Below are positions 30,623 through 37,397 of a stretch of DNA of 37,397 nucleotides, piece by piece. Made by a program: the position numbers and the translations under genes. How positions within the stretch are numbered: the first letter of the stretch is position 1; each line of letters opens with the position of its first letter. Under the pieces are notes generated by a model. The model worked only from the letters and a program-made list of their open reading frames with translations, had not been told where the DNA came from and made no database searches. The stretch is from Clostridia bacterium. Its GTDB lineage: Bacteria; Bacillota; Clostridia; TANB77; CAG-508. Location: positions 1-37,397 of the forward strand of contig JAFXOY010000160.1 in assembly GCA_017528375.1 (NCBI GenBank), written 5' to 3'.

Positions 30623-30934
30623 ATGAAAAAAATATTAAAATTATTCGTAATAATAACAATTATGCTAGCTTTTATAGCAAATTTATCTGTATTTGCTGCT
30701 CCAGCAGACGACCAAAATCAAAACCAAAATTCTACTTCTACATCTGCAACAACTAATAACGAAACAACAGCAACTCAAACAAACACAGATAAAAAATCAA
30801 CAACACAAGTAACTTCTGTTGCTTCAGTTGATGAAGGAAAACTTAATGTATCAGATATTTTAAACATACTTTTAATTGCAACTGGTATAGTTATCATATT
30901 ATTAGCAATCGCAATTTTTGTTAAAATGAAATAA
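30623..30934 (+). CDS. Small secreted/membrane protein with Thr/Asn linker
   Basis: 103 residues: signal peptide (LKLFVIITIMLAFIANLSVFA, cut after AA), a hydrophilic Gln/Asn/Thr linker (about 28-70), a short helix (DEGKLNVSDIL) and a C-terminal membrane helix (ILLIATGIVIILLAIAIFV) with a KMK tail. Topology: linker outside, single C-terminal anchor. No family recognised. SD AGGAGG, own terminator. The next gene on the same strand has the same plan (signal peptide, soluble repeat, C-terminal helix), so they may work together at the cell surface. Confidence 0.65.
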   Translation: MKKILKLFVIITIMLAFIANLSVFAAPADDQNQNQNSTSTSATTNNETTATQTNTDKKSTTQVTSVASVDEGKLNVSDILNILLIATGIVIILLAIAIFVKMK

Positions 30935-30954
30935 ATTGATTATTCATATATTCT

Positions 30955-30990
30955 TAAAAAAGTTGAATTAAATTCAGCTTTTTTATTTTT
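30955..30990 (+). terminator. Terminator after the small membrane protein gene
   Basis: AAAAAAGTTGAAT / ATTCAGCTTTTTT (one G-U) with a 2-3 base loop, followed by ATTTTTTC. Confidence 0.8.
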
Positions 30991-31087
30991 TCGTGTCATT
31001 TTTTTGAATATTTTAATTTTATTTATCAATACTATTATTAAATACAACTATTTGTATTTTTATATAAAAATAACAAGGAGGAAAATT

Positions 31088-31609
31088 ATGAAAAAAAGTA
31101 TTTTTGTAATTACATTTATAATATTATCTGTACTTTTTTCATATTCATTCGTATATGCAGAAAACGCTGGTGGACAAGTTGTTAATGGTGTGAAAGATAC
31201 TATAAACGGAGTTGGAAATGCAGCAGGAGATGTTGTAAATGGTACAGCAGGAGCAGTAAAAGATGGAGCAAATGCTGTAAAAGACACAACACAAAACGCT
31301 GCAAATAATGCCGGTAATGGAATGCAGAATGCTGGAGACAACATGCAGAATGCTGGAGACAACATGCAAAATGCAGCAGAAAATGCTGGAGATGATATGA
31401 AAAATGGTGCTGAAAATATGGGAAATGACATGAGAAATGGTGCTAACAATGCTTTCAATGCTACTAGAACATCAACAGAAAATGCAACAAATAATGACAA
31501 TAATCAAGGTTGGATGAACAGAGACATATGGACATGGATTATAGTTGGAATCATAACAATAGTAATAGTTGCATTAATTTGGTATTATGCAAGTAGAACA
31601 AATCAATAA
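31088..31609 (+). CDS. Membrane-anchored protein with LEA/apolipoprotein-like 11-residue repeats
   Basis: 173 residues from ATG 31088, 7 bases after AAGGAGG (an upstream in-frame start at 31004 has no ribosome site). Signal peptide (FVITFIILSVLFSYSFVYA), an amphipathic repeat region (about 25-135: VVNGVKDTINGVGNAAGDVV, then NAGDNMQNAGDNMQNAAENA), and a C-terminal helix WTWIIVGIITIVIVALIWYY. The repeat (A/G-small, N/D, M/V hydrophobic) resembles LEA-type desiccation proteins or amphipathic helices. DNA shows a perfect 21-base direct repeat coding NMQNAGD. Function unknown; a surface helix lying on membrane or wall is plausible. Confidence 0.65.
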   Translation: MKKSIFVITFIILSVLFSYSFVYAENAGGQVVNGVKDTINGVGNAAGDVVNGTAGAVKDGANAVKDTTQNAANNAGNGMQNAGDNMQNAGDNMQNAAENAGDDMKNGAENMGNDMRNGANNAFNATRTSTENATNNDNNQGWMNRDIWTWIIVGIITIVIVALIWYYASRTNQ

Positions 31610-31638
31610 ATTTCTATTTATATTTCAGATAACAAAAA

Positions 31639-31687
31639 AAATAATAAACTGCGGAATGTTATATATCTAATCCTCAGTTTATTATTT
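31639..31687. terminator. Bidirectional terminator between convergent genes
   Basis: AAATAATAAACTG pairs with CAGTTTATTATTT around about 23 bases; lies between stops at 31609 and 31690. Confidence 0.75.
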
Positions 31688-31689
31688 TT

Positions 31690-32133
31690 CTACATTTTCA
31701 ACGCACGTTCAATTCTCCTCTGTGCATCCTTTTTAGCAATATCTTCACGCTTATCATAAAGCTTCTTACCTTTTCCAACACCAAGTTCAACTTTTACAAC
31801 GCTTCCTTTGAAATATAAACTAATTGGAACCAAGGAATACCCTTTTGTCTGAATTTTTCCAATCAATTTATTAATCTCTTTTCTATTAAGCAACAATTTT
31901 CTATCACGCAATGGATCTTTGTTAAAAATATTTCCTTGTTCATATGGGCTAATATGCATAGAATAAATGAATACTTCCCCATTTTTTATTGCTGCATAAC
32001 TTTCTTTTAGATTTACTTTACCTTGTCTAATAGATTTTATTTCAGTTCCAGTAAGCACTATACCTGCTTCTATTGTTTCTTCAATGTTGTAATTGTGCCT
32101 TGCCACAGGATTTTTTGCTATTAATTTATTCAT
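31690..32133 (-). CDS. smpB: SsrA-binding protein
   Basis: 147 residues. Binds tmRNA and brings it to stalled ribosomes for trans-translation. Motifs: [96 protein letters not shown] and the basic C-terminal tail RRIERAL. Start: ATG 32133 gives the family's [11 protein letters not shown] 32145 abuts the ribosome site. The tmRNA gene is not in the window. Confidence 0.96.
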   Translation of the reverse strand: MNKLIAKNPVARHNYNIEETIEAGIVLTGTEIKSIRQGKVNLKESYAAIKNGEVFIYSMHISPYEQGNIFNKDPLRDRKLLLNRKEINKLIGKIQTKGYSLVPISLYFKGSVVKVELGVGKGKKLYDKREDIAKKDAQRRIERALKM

Positions 32134-32195
32134 ATATTTAATCATTCCTTCTTTTTTTATCTATTTTAACATTTATTGTTATTTATATCAAGATA

Positions 32196-32220
32196 AAATT
32201 GCTATATGATAGCATTTTAA
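32196..32220 (-). terminator. Terminator of the lipoprotein gene
   Basis: TGCTAT / ATAGCA extended by AAA/TTT, 3-base loop, T-rich outflow on the minus strand. Confidence 0.55.
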
Positions 32221-33107
32221 ATTGAAAGTATTATATTTAATTCTTGCATTAAATTTTTATACTTTATGAAAAAAATATCTTTTTCTTTTAAATCCGACGA
32301 ATTACTCATCTCATTTATAATTGAAGTTGAACTTGAAATATTAACTTCTTTTCCTTTATATTCGTTTTTTTGTCCAGATATATTTGAAAAACTCATTTTT
32401 AAATTACTTATCGAGTTTTTTAATTGTTCCCAATCCTCTAGTTCTGCATATTTGTAGCAGATTAATAAATTGTATTTACTTTCAAGAACATTCTTTTCTC
32501 TATCTTTTCCATATGCACCTACAAATTCTGGTAATGATTTATATAAATTTAAAACACTTTCTAGAGTCTGATTTTTATCTTCATTTTTAATTGCCACAGC
32601 AGTAAAATCTATATTTTTTTCGAATTCACTTAATAATTCTTCAGAAACTCCCAATTCTTTTAAATCTTTTTCAATAGTATTCCATGTAGAATAAAATGTT
32701 TCTATTTTACTCTTTAGATTATCCCAATTTATCTCTTTTTCTTTACCTAATATGTTATTAACTTTCATAGAAAAGATTTTACTATTTTTCTCTTCATCCT
32801 TCCCACTTTCTTTAGAATTCTTTTCTTCACTTTCTTTTTTATCAGAGCCTTGTCCAGAACTTTGTTCATCTTTAGATCCCCCGGATTCTGTTGGTTGACT
32901 TTGAATTTCTTGTACATCTAATTTATAATTTTCATAACTAATATTGTTCAACTCATTAACTATAGATACAAGTTCGCTGTCTATATACGAAATTTCAGTA
33001 TTTACCTTTTGTTCTAAACTTTTATCTTTATTGTTTGAGTTCATACAGCCACTTAATAGTAAAGCCATAATAATAAAAAAGTCGCTCAAAATAAGTATTT
33101 TTTTCAA
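32217..33107 (-). CDS. Lipoprotein of unknown function
   Basis: 296 residues. A lipobox LLLSGC with Cys21 marks signal peptidase II cleavage and lipid anchoring. After it come a helical segment (23-70), a Ser/Gly/Lys/Glu-rich disordered linker (about 71-108), and a helical domain (about 109-296: INWDNLKSKIETFYSTWNTI, ESKYNLLICYKYAELEDWEQ) with TPR-like spacing. No known family. Outward-facing on the cytoplasmic membrane. Start ATG 33107 behind AGAGGTG. Confidence 0.75.
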   Translation of the reverse strand: MKKILILSDFFIIMALLLSGCMNSNNKDKSLEQKVNTEISYIDSELVSIVNELNNISYENYKLDVQEIQSQPTESGGSKDEQSSGQGSDKKESEEKNSKESGKDEEKNSKIFSMKVNNILGKEKEINWDNLKSKIETFYSTWNTIEKDLKELGVSEELLSEFEKNIDFTAVAIKNEDKNQTLESVLNLYKSLPEFVGAYGKDREKNVLESKYNLLICYKYAELEDWEQLKNSISNLKMSFSNISGQKNEYKGKEVNISSSTSIINEMSNSSDLKEKDIFFIKYKNLMQELNIILSI

Positions 33108-33217
33108 AAAATCACCTCTTTAACAGTATTCTTCCCTAAAAATTTCCTTTTATTCTTTTGAATATATATTAATAAAAATAAAATAATAATATAAAGATGA
33201 TTTTATGGAGGAAAAAT

Positions 33218-33508
33218 ATGCAATCTATTGTACGTTTATATAGTGTTTCAGCGAGCGAAATTGAAAGGTTTTTAACACATTTTTATGGAGAAAACAGTAT
33301 AAAGAATGATATAAAAAATAACAAACAGTGGCAAAAAGAATATCCTAATCCAGTTGAATTAGTTGATATAATAGGCGCTTATATAGAAAATATTGATGAT
33401 TATAATTTAACGATGTGGATTAGTATTGATAGCGGCGTTTTTATCAAAGTTACGCCTGATAATGCAGATGAATTAATTCGTTATCTATATGAAAGATTTC
33501 CTTACTAA
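33218..33508 (+). CDS. Small conserved hypothetical protein
   Basis: 96 residues from ATG 33218, which has GGAGG 6 bases upstream; the ATG at 33197 reads through that ribosome site. MQSIVRLYSVSASEIERFLT, then WISIDSGVFIKVTPDNADEL and IRYLYERFPY. Predicted small alpha/beta protein, cytoplasmic, no known family. Ends before a bidirectional terminator. Confidence 0.65.
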   Translation: MQSIVRLYSVSASEIERFLTHFYGENSIKNDIKNNKQWQKEYPNPVELVDIIGAYIENIDDYNLTMWISIDSGVFIKVTPDNADELIRYLYERFPY

Positions 33509-33523
33509 TTATTTAGGGTAAAA

Positions 33524-33561
33524 TAAAAAATCTAAAACAAGATTTTGTTTTAGATTTTTTT
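33524..33561. terminator. Bidirectional terminator
   Basis: AAAAAATCTAAAACAA pairs with TTGTTTTAGATTTTTT around a short loop; ends both the (+) small gene and the (-) der operon. Confidence 0.85.
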
Positions 33562-33563
33562 AT

Positions 33564-34124
33564 TTATTGATTATTGTCGTTATTTTCATTATTAGTTTCA
33601 GTGTTTGTTCCATCATTTTCTTCATTATTGATTTCATTGTTTACTTCATTAGTTACTTCTTGAACCGTTTCTGTTGTGACTTCATTATTAACTTGCTCTA
33701 CAACTTCTTTTGCCTCTGTTGGGACTTCTGTATTATTTACAGTTTCAACAGGTTTTATTTCTTCTTGTTGTGATCCACATTTTGGACAAAATCTAGCACT
33801 TAAAGGAATTTCTGAACCACATTTAGTACATAAACGTAGGTCTTTTAATGCTCTCATTTCTGTATTCATGTCTTCAATTTCTTTTGCGTAAGCATCGATT
33901 TTAGAGCATTCTTCAATTAACTCACTCTTTATATCAATATTCTCTTCTCTTATATGTTTTTCATAAACTTTTTTTCCAATTTCAGCATAAATTTTTTCAA
34001 TTTTACCTTTGTCTTCATTAATAAGTGATTTCAATTTCATCTCTCTTGTTAATTTGTTTGTTTTTTCAGCAGTATTTCTATAAGTCTCACTAGCTTTTTT
34101 ACTTAAATCATCAAAAAATCCCAT
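33564..34124 (-). CDS. Zinc-ribbon protein with coiled coil and Asn/Glu tail
   Basis: 186 residues: a helical coiled-coil part (1-95, FDDLSKKASETYRNTAEKTN, KIEKIYAEIGKKVYEKHI), a double-Cys zinc ribbon (CTKCGSEIPLSARFCPKCGS, about 98-118), and a low-complexity Val/Glu/Asn/Thr tail. No membrane segment. Such zinc-ribbon proteins are common in Clostridia with unknown function. It follows gpsA by 54 bases without a terminator between, so it may be the last gene of the der operon. SD GGAGGTATAT before ATG 34124. Confidence 0.75.
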   Translation of the reverse strand: MGFFDDLSKKASETYRNTAEKTNKLTREMKLKSLINEDKGKIEKIYAEIGKKVYEKHIREENIDIKSELIEECSKIDAYAKEIEDMNTEMRALKDLRLCTKCGSEIPLSARFCPKCGSQQEEIKPVETVNNTEVPTEAKEVVEQVNNEVTTETVQEVTNEVNNEINNEENDGTNTETNNENNDNNQ

Positions 34125-34178
34125 AATATACCTCCATTATTATTATAATTATTTTTGTATTAATTATTCAAATTTTTA

Positions 34179-35162
34179 TTATTCGGCTTTTTTCTCTCTA
34201 GTCATTAACATCCTTACCGCCTCTTGAGGTTTCAAATTATTATATAAAACATCGTAAACAGCATTTACAATTGGCATTTCAACATTATATTTTTGTGCAA
34301 GTTCATATGCAACATCAATATTATCTATACTTTCTATTGTCATTCCAACTTCTTTTTTAGTTTCTTCTAATGTCTTACCACTTCCAATTAATTTGCCAGC
34401 TTTTCTATTTCTACTGTGTTCACTTAAACATGTAACAAGTAAATCTCCTAATCCGCTTAAACCATAGAACGTATCTTTATGACCACCCATTGCTACTCCA
34501 AGCCTTGTAATTTCTCCAAGTCCTCTTGTAAGCAATGCCGCAAAAGAATTATCTCCTAATCCCATTTCGGTTGTAATTCCTGCGCAGAAAGCTAATATAT
34601 TTTTTAATGCTCCTCCAGCTTCAACTCCTTTTACATCTTTTGAAGTATAAACTCTCATTTTTTCTGACATAAAAGCATTTTGCATCATTTCTAATAATTT
34701 ATCATCTTCTGAAGCAACAACTAATGCAGTTTCAATACCTTGGCATACCTCTTCAGCATGGCTTGGTCCTGATAACACACCAATTTTTGCTGTTGGCAAT
34801 TCTTGTTTGATAACCTCATCTAATGTTGATAAAGTATCTTTTTCAAAGCCTTTTGAACATATAATTATTGGTTGATTTGTTACAAATTGTTTATAATCTT
34901 TTACTATATTTCTAGTGAATTTTGATGGTGTAACATGTAGAATAAAATCAGTATCTTTAATTGCTTCTTCATAACTTAATGTACACACTATTCCATCAGG
35001 AATTGTTGCATCAGGTAAAAACATACACTTTCTTTCATTATTTATTAAATCTGCTTCTTCTTTGGCAAAAGACCAAATTTTTACTTGATTGCCTAGTTTT
35101 GCTAAATGAATACCTAATGCTACTCCCCAGCTTCCACTACCTATTATTGCTACTTTACTCAT
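34179..35162 (-). CDS. gpsA: Glycerol-3-phosphate dehydrogenase [NAD(P)+]
   Basis: 327 residues. Reduces dihydroxyacetone phosphate to sn-glycerol 3-phosphate, the backbone for phospholipids. N-terminal Rossmann GSGSWGVALGIHLAKLGNQV, IICSKGFEKDTL, LSGPSHAEEVCQG, catalytic KGVEAGGALKNILAFCAGI (Lys), and GLSGLGDLLVTCLSEHSRNR. Start ATG 35162 is 8 bases after AAAGGA; ATG 35171 is too close. It lies 16 bases after plsY, which uses its product: a compact phospholipid-precursor operon. Confidence 0.97.
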   Translation of the reverse strand: MSKVAIIGSGSWGVALGIHLAKLGNQVKIWSFAKEEADLINNERKCMFLPDATIPDGIVCTLSYEEAIKDTDFILHVTPSKFTRNIVKDYKQFVTNQPIIICSKGFEKDTLSTLDEVIKQELPTAKIGVLSGPSHAEEVCQGIETALVVASEDDKLLEMMQNAFMSEKMRVYTSKDVKGVEAGGALKNILAFCAGITTEMGLGDNSFAALLTRGLGEITRLGVAMGGHKDTFYGLSGLGDLLVTCLSEHSRNRKAGKLIGSGKTLEETKKEVGMTIESIDNIDVAYELAQKYNVEMPIVNAVYDVLYNNLKPQEAVRMLMTREKKAE

Positions 35163-35178
35163 ATGCTTCATCCTTTCA

Positions 35179-35805
35179 TTATTTAAAACTTAATCTGTTT
35201 TCTTTGCCTGTATATATTCTCTTCAAATTTGATCTATGGTTGAATATTACTAAAACAGCCATTGCAATTCCGAAAAAAACATATGTATATCCATCTGCAA
35301 TATAATTATCCTTAATAAATAATGTTAATACTGGAAATAGTATTGCAGCCATTATTGAGCCTAATGATACCATTCTTGTGAAAGCCATTACTGCTAGTGC
35401 AAAGACTAAGCAAATTAATCCAATTAAAGGATTTATAAATAGTAACACTCCTAAAGATGTTGCAACACCTTTTCCTCCTTTGAATCCGAAAAAAACTGGA
35501 AAAGTATGTCCTAATACTACAAAGAATCCTGCTAATTGTACTAATACTGCTGCATTTGCCTCATCAGATATTTTTCCTATTAAGAAAGCTATCAATATTG
35601 CAACAAGTCCTTTAGCAATGTCTAAAATAAGTGTTAAAGCAGCTGGTCCTTTGCCAACACTTCTAAGCATATTGGTTGTACCTGCATTTCCACTTCCTCT
35701 TTCCCTTACATCAAAACCTGCTATTCTTTTACTTATAATTACTGAAAAATTTACACTTCCTATTAAATATGCTACTAAAGCCATTAAAATATAAGTTGCT
35801 ATCAT
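35179..35805 (-). CDS. plsY: Acyl-phosphate:glycerol-3-phosphate acyltransferase
   Basis: 208 residues, multi-pass membrane protein. Transfers an acyl group from acyl phosphate to glycerol 3-phosphate, the first step of phosphatidic acid synthesis. Motif 1 RERGSGNAGTTNMLRSVGK, motif 2 GHTFPVFFGFKGGKGVATSL and a third loop near the C-terminus; five hydrophobic segments are visible. Between der (42 bases) and gpsA (16 bases). Start ATG 35805 behind GGAGGAATT. Confidence 0.96.
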   Translation of the reverse strand: MIATYILMALVAYLIGSVNFSVIISKRIAGFDVRERGSGNAGTTNMLRSVGKGPAALTLILDIAKGLVAILIAFLIGKISDEANAAVLVQLAGFFVVLGHTFPVFFGFKGGKGVATSLGVLLFINPLIGLICLVFALAVMAFTRMVSLGSIMAAILFPVLTLFIKDNYIADGYTYVFFGIAMAVLVIFNHRSNLKRIYTGKENRLSFK

Positions 35806-35847
35806 AACTTAATTCCTCCTTTGTTTTATATAATTTTTAAGCAATAT

Positions 35848-37170
35848 CTACTCATCTCTTTTTTCTCTTACAATTATCCTTATAGGTGTTCCTGTTAATA
35901 TAAACTCTTTTCTTAATTGATTTACCAAATATCTTTCATAAGAAAAATGGAATAATTGTTTATCATTAACAAACACAACAAATGTTGGCGGTTTTGTACT
36001 TGCTTGCGTCATGTAGAATATTTTTAACCTTCTACCCTTATCTGTTGGTGGTTGAACAATTGCAATTGCCTCATTTAGAACTTGATTTAATACTGAAGTT
36101 GGAACTCTTAAAGCATTTTGGCTTGCAACTTCGTTAATAAGTTCATATAATTTATTTACTCTTTGCCCTGTTTTTGCTGAAATGAATATAATTGGAGCAT
36201 AAGATAAATATGCTAATTTATTGTAAATTTCTTTCTTATACTTCTCAGTTGTATTTGTATCCTTTTCATATTCATCCCATTTATTAACTGCAATTATAAC
36301 ACCTTTTCCTGCTTCATGAGCTTCACCTGCAATTTTTGCGTCTTGGTCTGTTACACCTTCGTTTGCATCTATCATTAAAATACATACATCTGCTCTTTCT
36401 ACAGCTAATAAAGTTCTCATAACGCTGTATTTTTCAAGGTTCTCTGTAACCTTACTTTTTCTTCTAATTCCAGCTGTATCAATGAAAACATACTTACCAA
36501 ATTCATTTTCAAATTCTGAATCTATAGCATCACGTGTTGTTCCTGCTATATTACTAACTATAACCCTGTTTTCTCCAAGAATTTTATTTACAAGTGAAGA
36601 TTTTCCTACATTTGGCTTTCCTATAATTGCTACCTTAATGATTTCGCTATCATCTTCTTCATTATTATCTTTAGGAAGTTCCTCATATATTGCGTCTAAA
36701 ACATCACCTATTCCTATAGCATTTACAGCTGAAACAGGATATGGATCACCTAATCCTAAATTATAAAATTCATATATATCATCATATGTTTTTCCATAAT
36801 TATCTGCTTTATTACAAGCTAAAACTATTGGCTTTTTAGATTTTCTAAGCATTAAAGCAATTTCTTTATCTGCCTCAGTTACACCTTGTTTAAAATCTGT
36901 AATAAATAAAATAACGTCAGCTATTGAGATAGCAATGTCTGCCTGTGTACGCATTTGAGAAATGATTACATCCTCGCTTTCAGGTTCAATACCACCTGTG
37001 TCAATTAATGTAAAATCCATTCCTCTCCAGTTCGTATCAGCATAAATTCTATCTCTTGTTACACCTGGTGTATCTTCTACAATTGAAATTCTTTTACCTA
37101 CTATATAATTAAAAAATGTAGACTTTCCTACATTTGGTCTACCTACTATTGCTACTGTTGGTTTTCCCAC
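35848..37170 (-). CDS. der: Ribosome-associated GTPase Der (EngA)
   Basis: 440 residues, with two tandem GTPase domains and a C-terminal KH-like domain. G1 GRPNVGKSTFFN and G3 DTGGIEPESE; second G1 GKPNVGKSSLVN, G3 DTAGIRRKSK; NKAD/NKWD G4 motifs. Needed for 50S ribosome assembly. Start: GTG 37170 gives (M)GKPTVAIVGRPNVGK, the family's usual beginning, 7 bases after AGAGGT; GTG 37179 overlaps that site. First gene of the der-plsY-gpsA operon, conserved in Firmicutes. Confidence 0.96.
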   Translation of the reverse strand: MGKPTVAIVGRPNVGKSTFFNYIVGKRISIVEDTPGVTRDRIYADTNWRGMDFTLIDTGGIEPESEDVIISQMRTQADIAISIADVILFITDFKQGVTEADKEIALMLRKSKKPIVLACNKADNYGKTYDDIYEFYNLGLGDPYPVSAVNAIGIGDVLDAIYEELPKDNNEEDDSEIIKVAIIGKPNVGKSSLVNKILGENRVIVSNIAGTTRDAIDSEFENEFGKYVFIDTAGIRRKSKVTENLEKYSVMRTLLAVERADVCILMIDANEGVTDQDAKIAGEAHEAGKGVIIAVNKWDEYEKDTNTTEKYKKEIYNKLAYLSYAPIIFISAKTGQRVNKLYELINEVASQNALRVPTSVLNQVLNEAIAIVQPPTDKGRRLKIFYMTQASTKPPTFVVFVNDKQLFHFSYERYLVNQLRKEFILTGTPIRIIVREKRDE

Positions 37171-37233
37171 TTTTTTCACCTCTTTTACGTTTTCTATTTT
37201 ATACTATTTTTTATTATTAGTCAAATTGTTTTT

Positions 37234-37350
37234 TGCACAGTTGGGGACGCGTCCCTGTTGTGCATTTTGCACAACTGGGGACAGGTCATATTATCTAACC
37301 CGTCCCTGGCTGTGCATTTTGCACAGCTGGGACGCGTCCCCAATTGTGCA
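37234..37350. repeat. Inverted pair of family-1 GGGGACGCGTCCC repeats
   Basis: Two arms of about 53 bases face each other across ATATTATCTA: 37234-37287 (TGCACAGTTGGGGACGCGTC ... GGGGACAGGTC) and 37298-37350 (ACCCGTCCCTGGCTGTGCAT ... GACGCGTCCCCAATTGTGCA). Each arm also has internal dyads (TGTGCATTTTGCACA). The single copy between the ackA genes is the same element. The RNA would fold into a cruciform-like structure upstream of der. Confidence 0.88.
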
Positions 37351-37393
37351 ATAAAAAATAACACAATAGCTAATATTGTGTTATTTTTTATTA
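37350..37393. terminator. Bidirectional terminator at the window end
   Basis: A 19-bp stem (AATAAAAAATAACACAATA / TATTGTGTTATTTTTTATT) around GCTAA; directly beside the inverted repeat. Confidence 0.8.
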
Positions 37394-37397
37394 TTCA

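Overview
The window is AT-rich, densely coded DNA from a low-GC Firmicute, most likely an uncultured gut or rumen member of the Clostridia. Supporting signs are strong Shine-Dalgarno sites, many TTG/GTG starts, consensus TTGACA/TATAAT promoters, poly-U terminators, a pta-ackA acetate pathway, a dipicolinate synthase subunit (endospore formation) and a dockerin protein with poly-threonine linkers of the kind seen in rumen and gut Ruminococcaceae. No rRNA, tRNA or CRISPR array was seen.

Layout. 1-2.5 kb: 3' part of a (+) operon with a zinc-type macrodomain, a DUF1848 protein and a SirTM-class sirtuin interrupted by an in-frame amber codon; together these look like an ADP-ribosylation module. 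2.5-3.8 kb: gene-free, very AT-rich DNA with terminator-like hairpins, a candidate pseudoknotted RNA and diverged repeats. 3.8-5.1 kb: (-) remnants of two frameshifted genes behind a DUF402 gene. 5.2-7.4 kb: (+) glycosyltransferase and tyrosine recombinase. 7.4-8.5 kb: (-) SOS-controlled LysM protein (YneA-like) and dpaB. 8.5-11.1 kb: three (-) secreted proteins, two with Thr-rich linkers, sharing one promoter design. 11.2-14.9 kb: pta with two tandem acetate kinases. 15-19 kb: pentapeptide-repeat protein, a 17-residue peptide gene, uvrA. 19.3-22 kb: a small HTH regulator and two paralogous proteins built from repeated helix-turn-helix units. 22-24 kb: uvrB. 24.2-27.2 kb: a run of immunity-type genes (SUKH, DUF2185 and others) without a toxin. 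27.2-28.9 kb: frameshifted camelysin/TasA-like anchor with LamG domains. 29-30.4 kb: dockerin/SH3 surface protein with a 45-bp coding minisatellite. 30.6-33.5 kb: two small membrane proteins, smpB, a lipoprotein and a small conserved gene. 33.5-37.2 kb: der-plsY-gpsA-zinc-ribbon operon, then a large inverted repeat.

Genome-wide signals seen here: 13 copies of AGAAGCGG (Chi-like, matching the staphylococcal Chi GAAGCGG), two families of short dispersed GGGGACG repeats in intergenic gaps, and several single-base disruptions confined to accessory genes while all housekeeping genes are intact.
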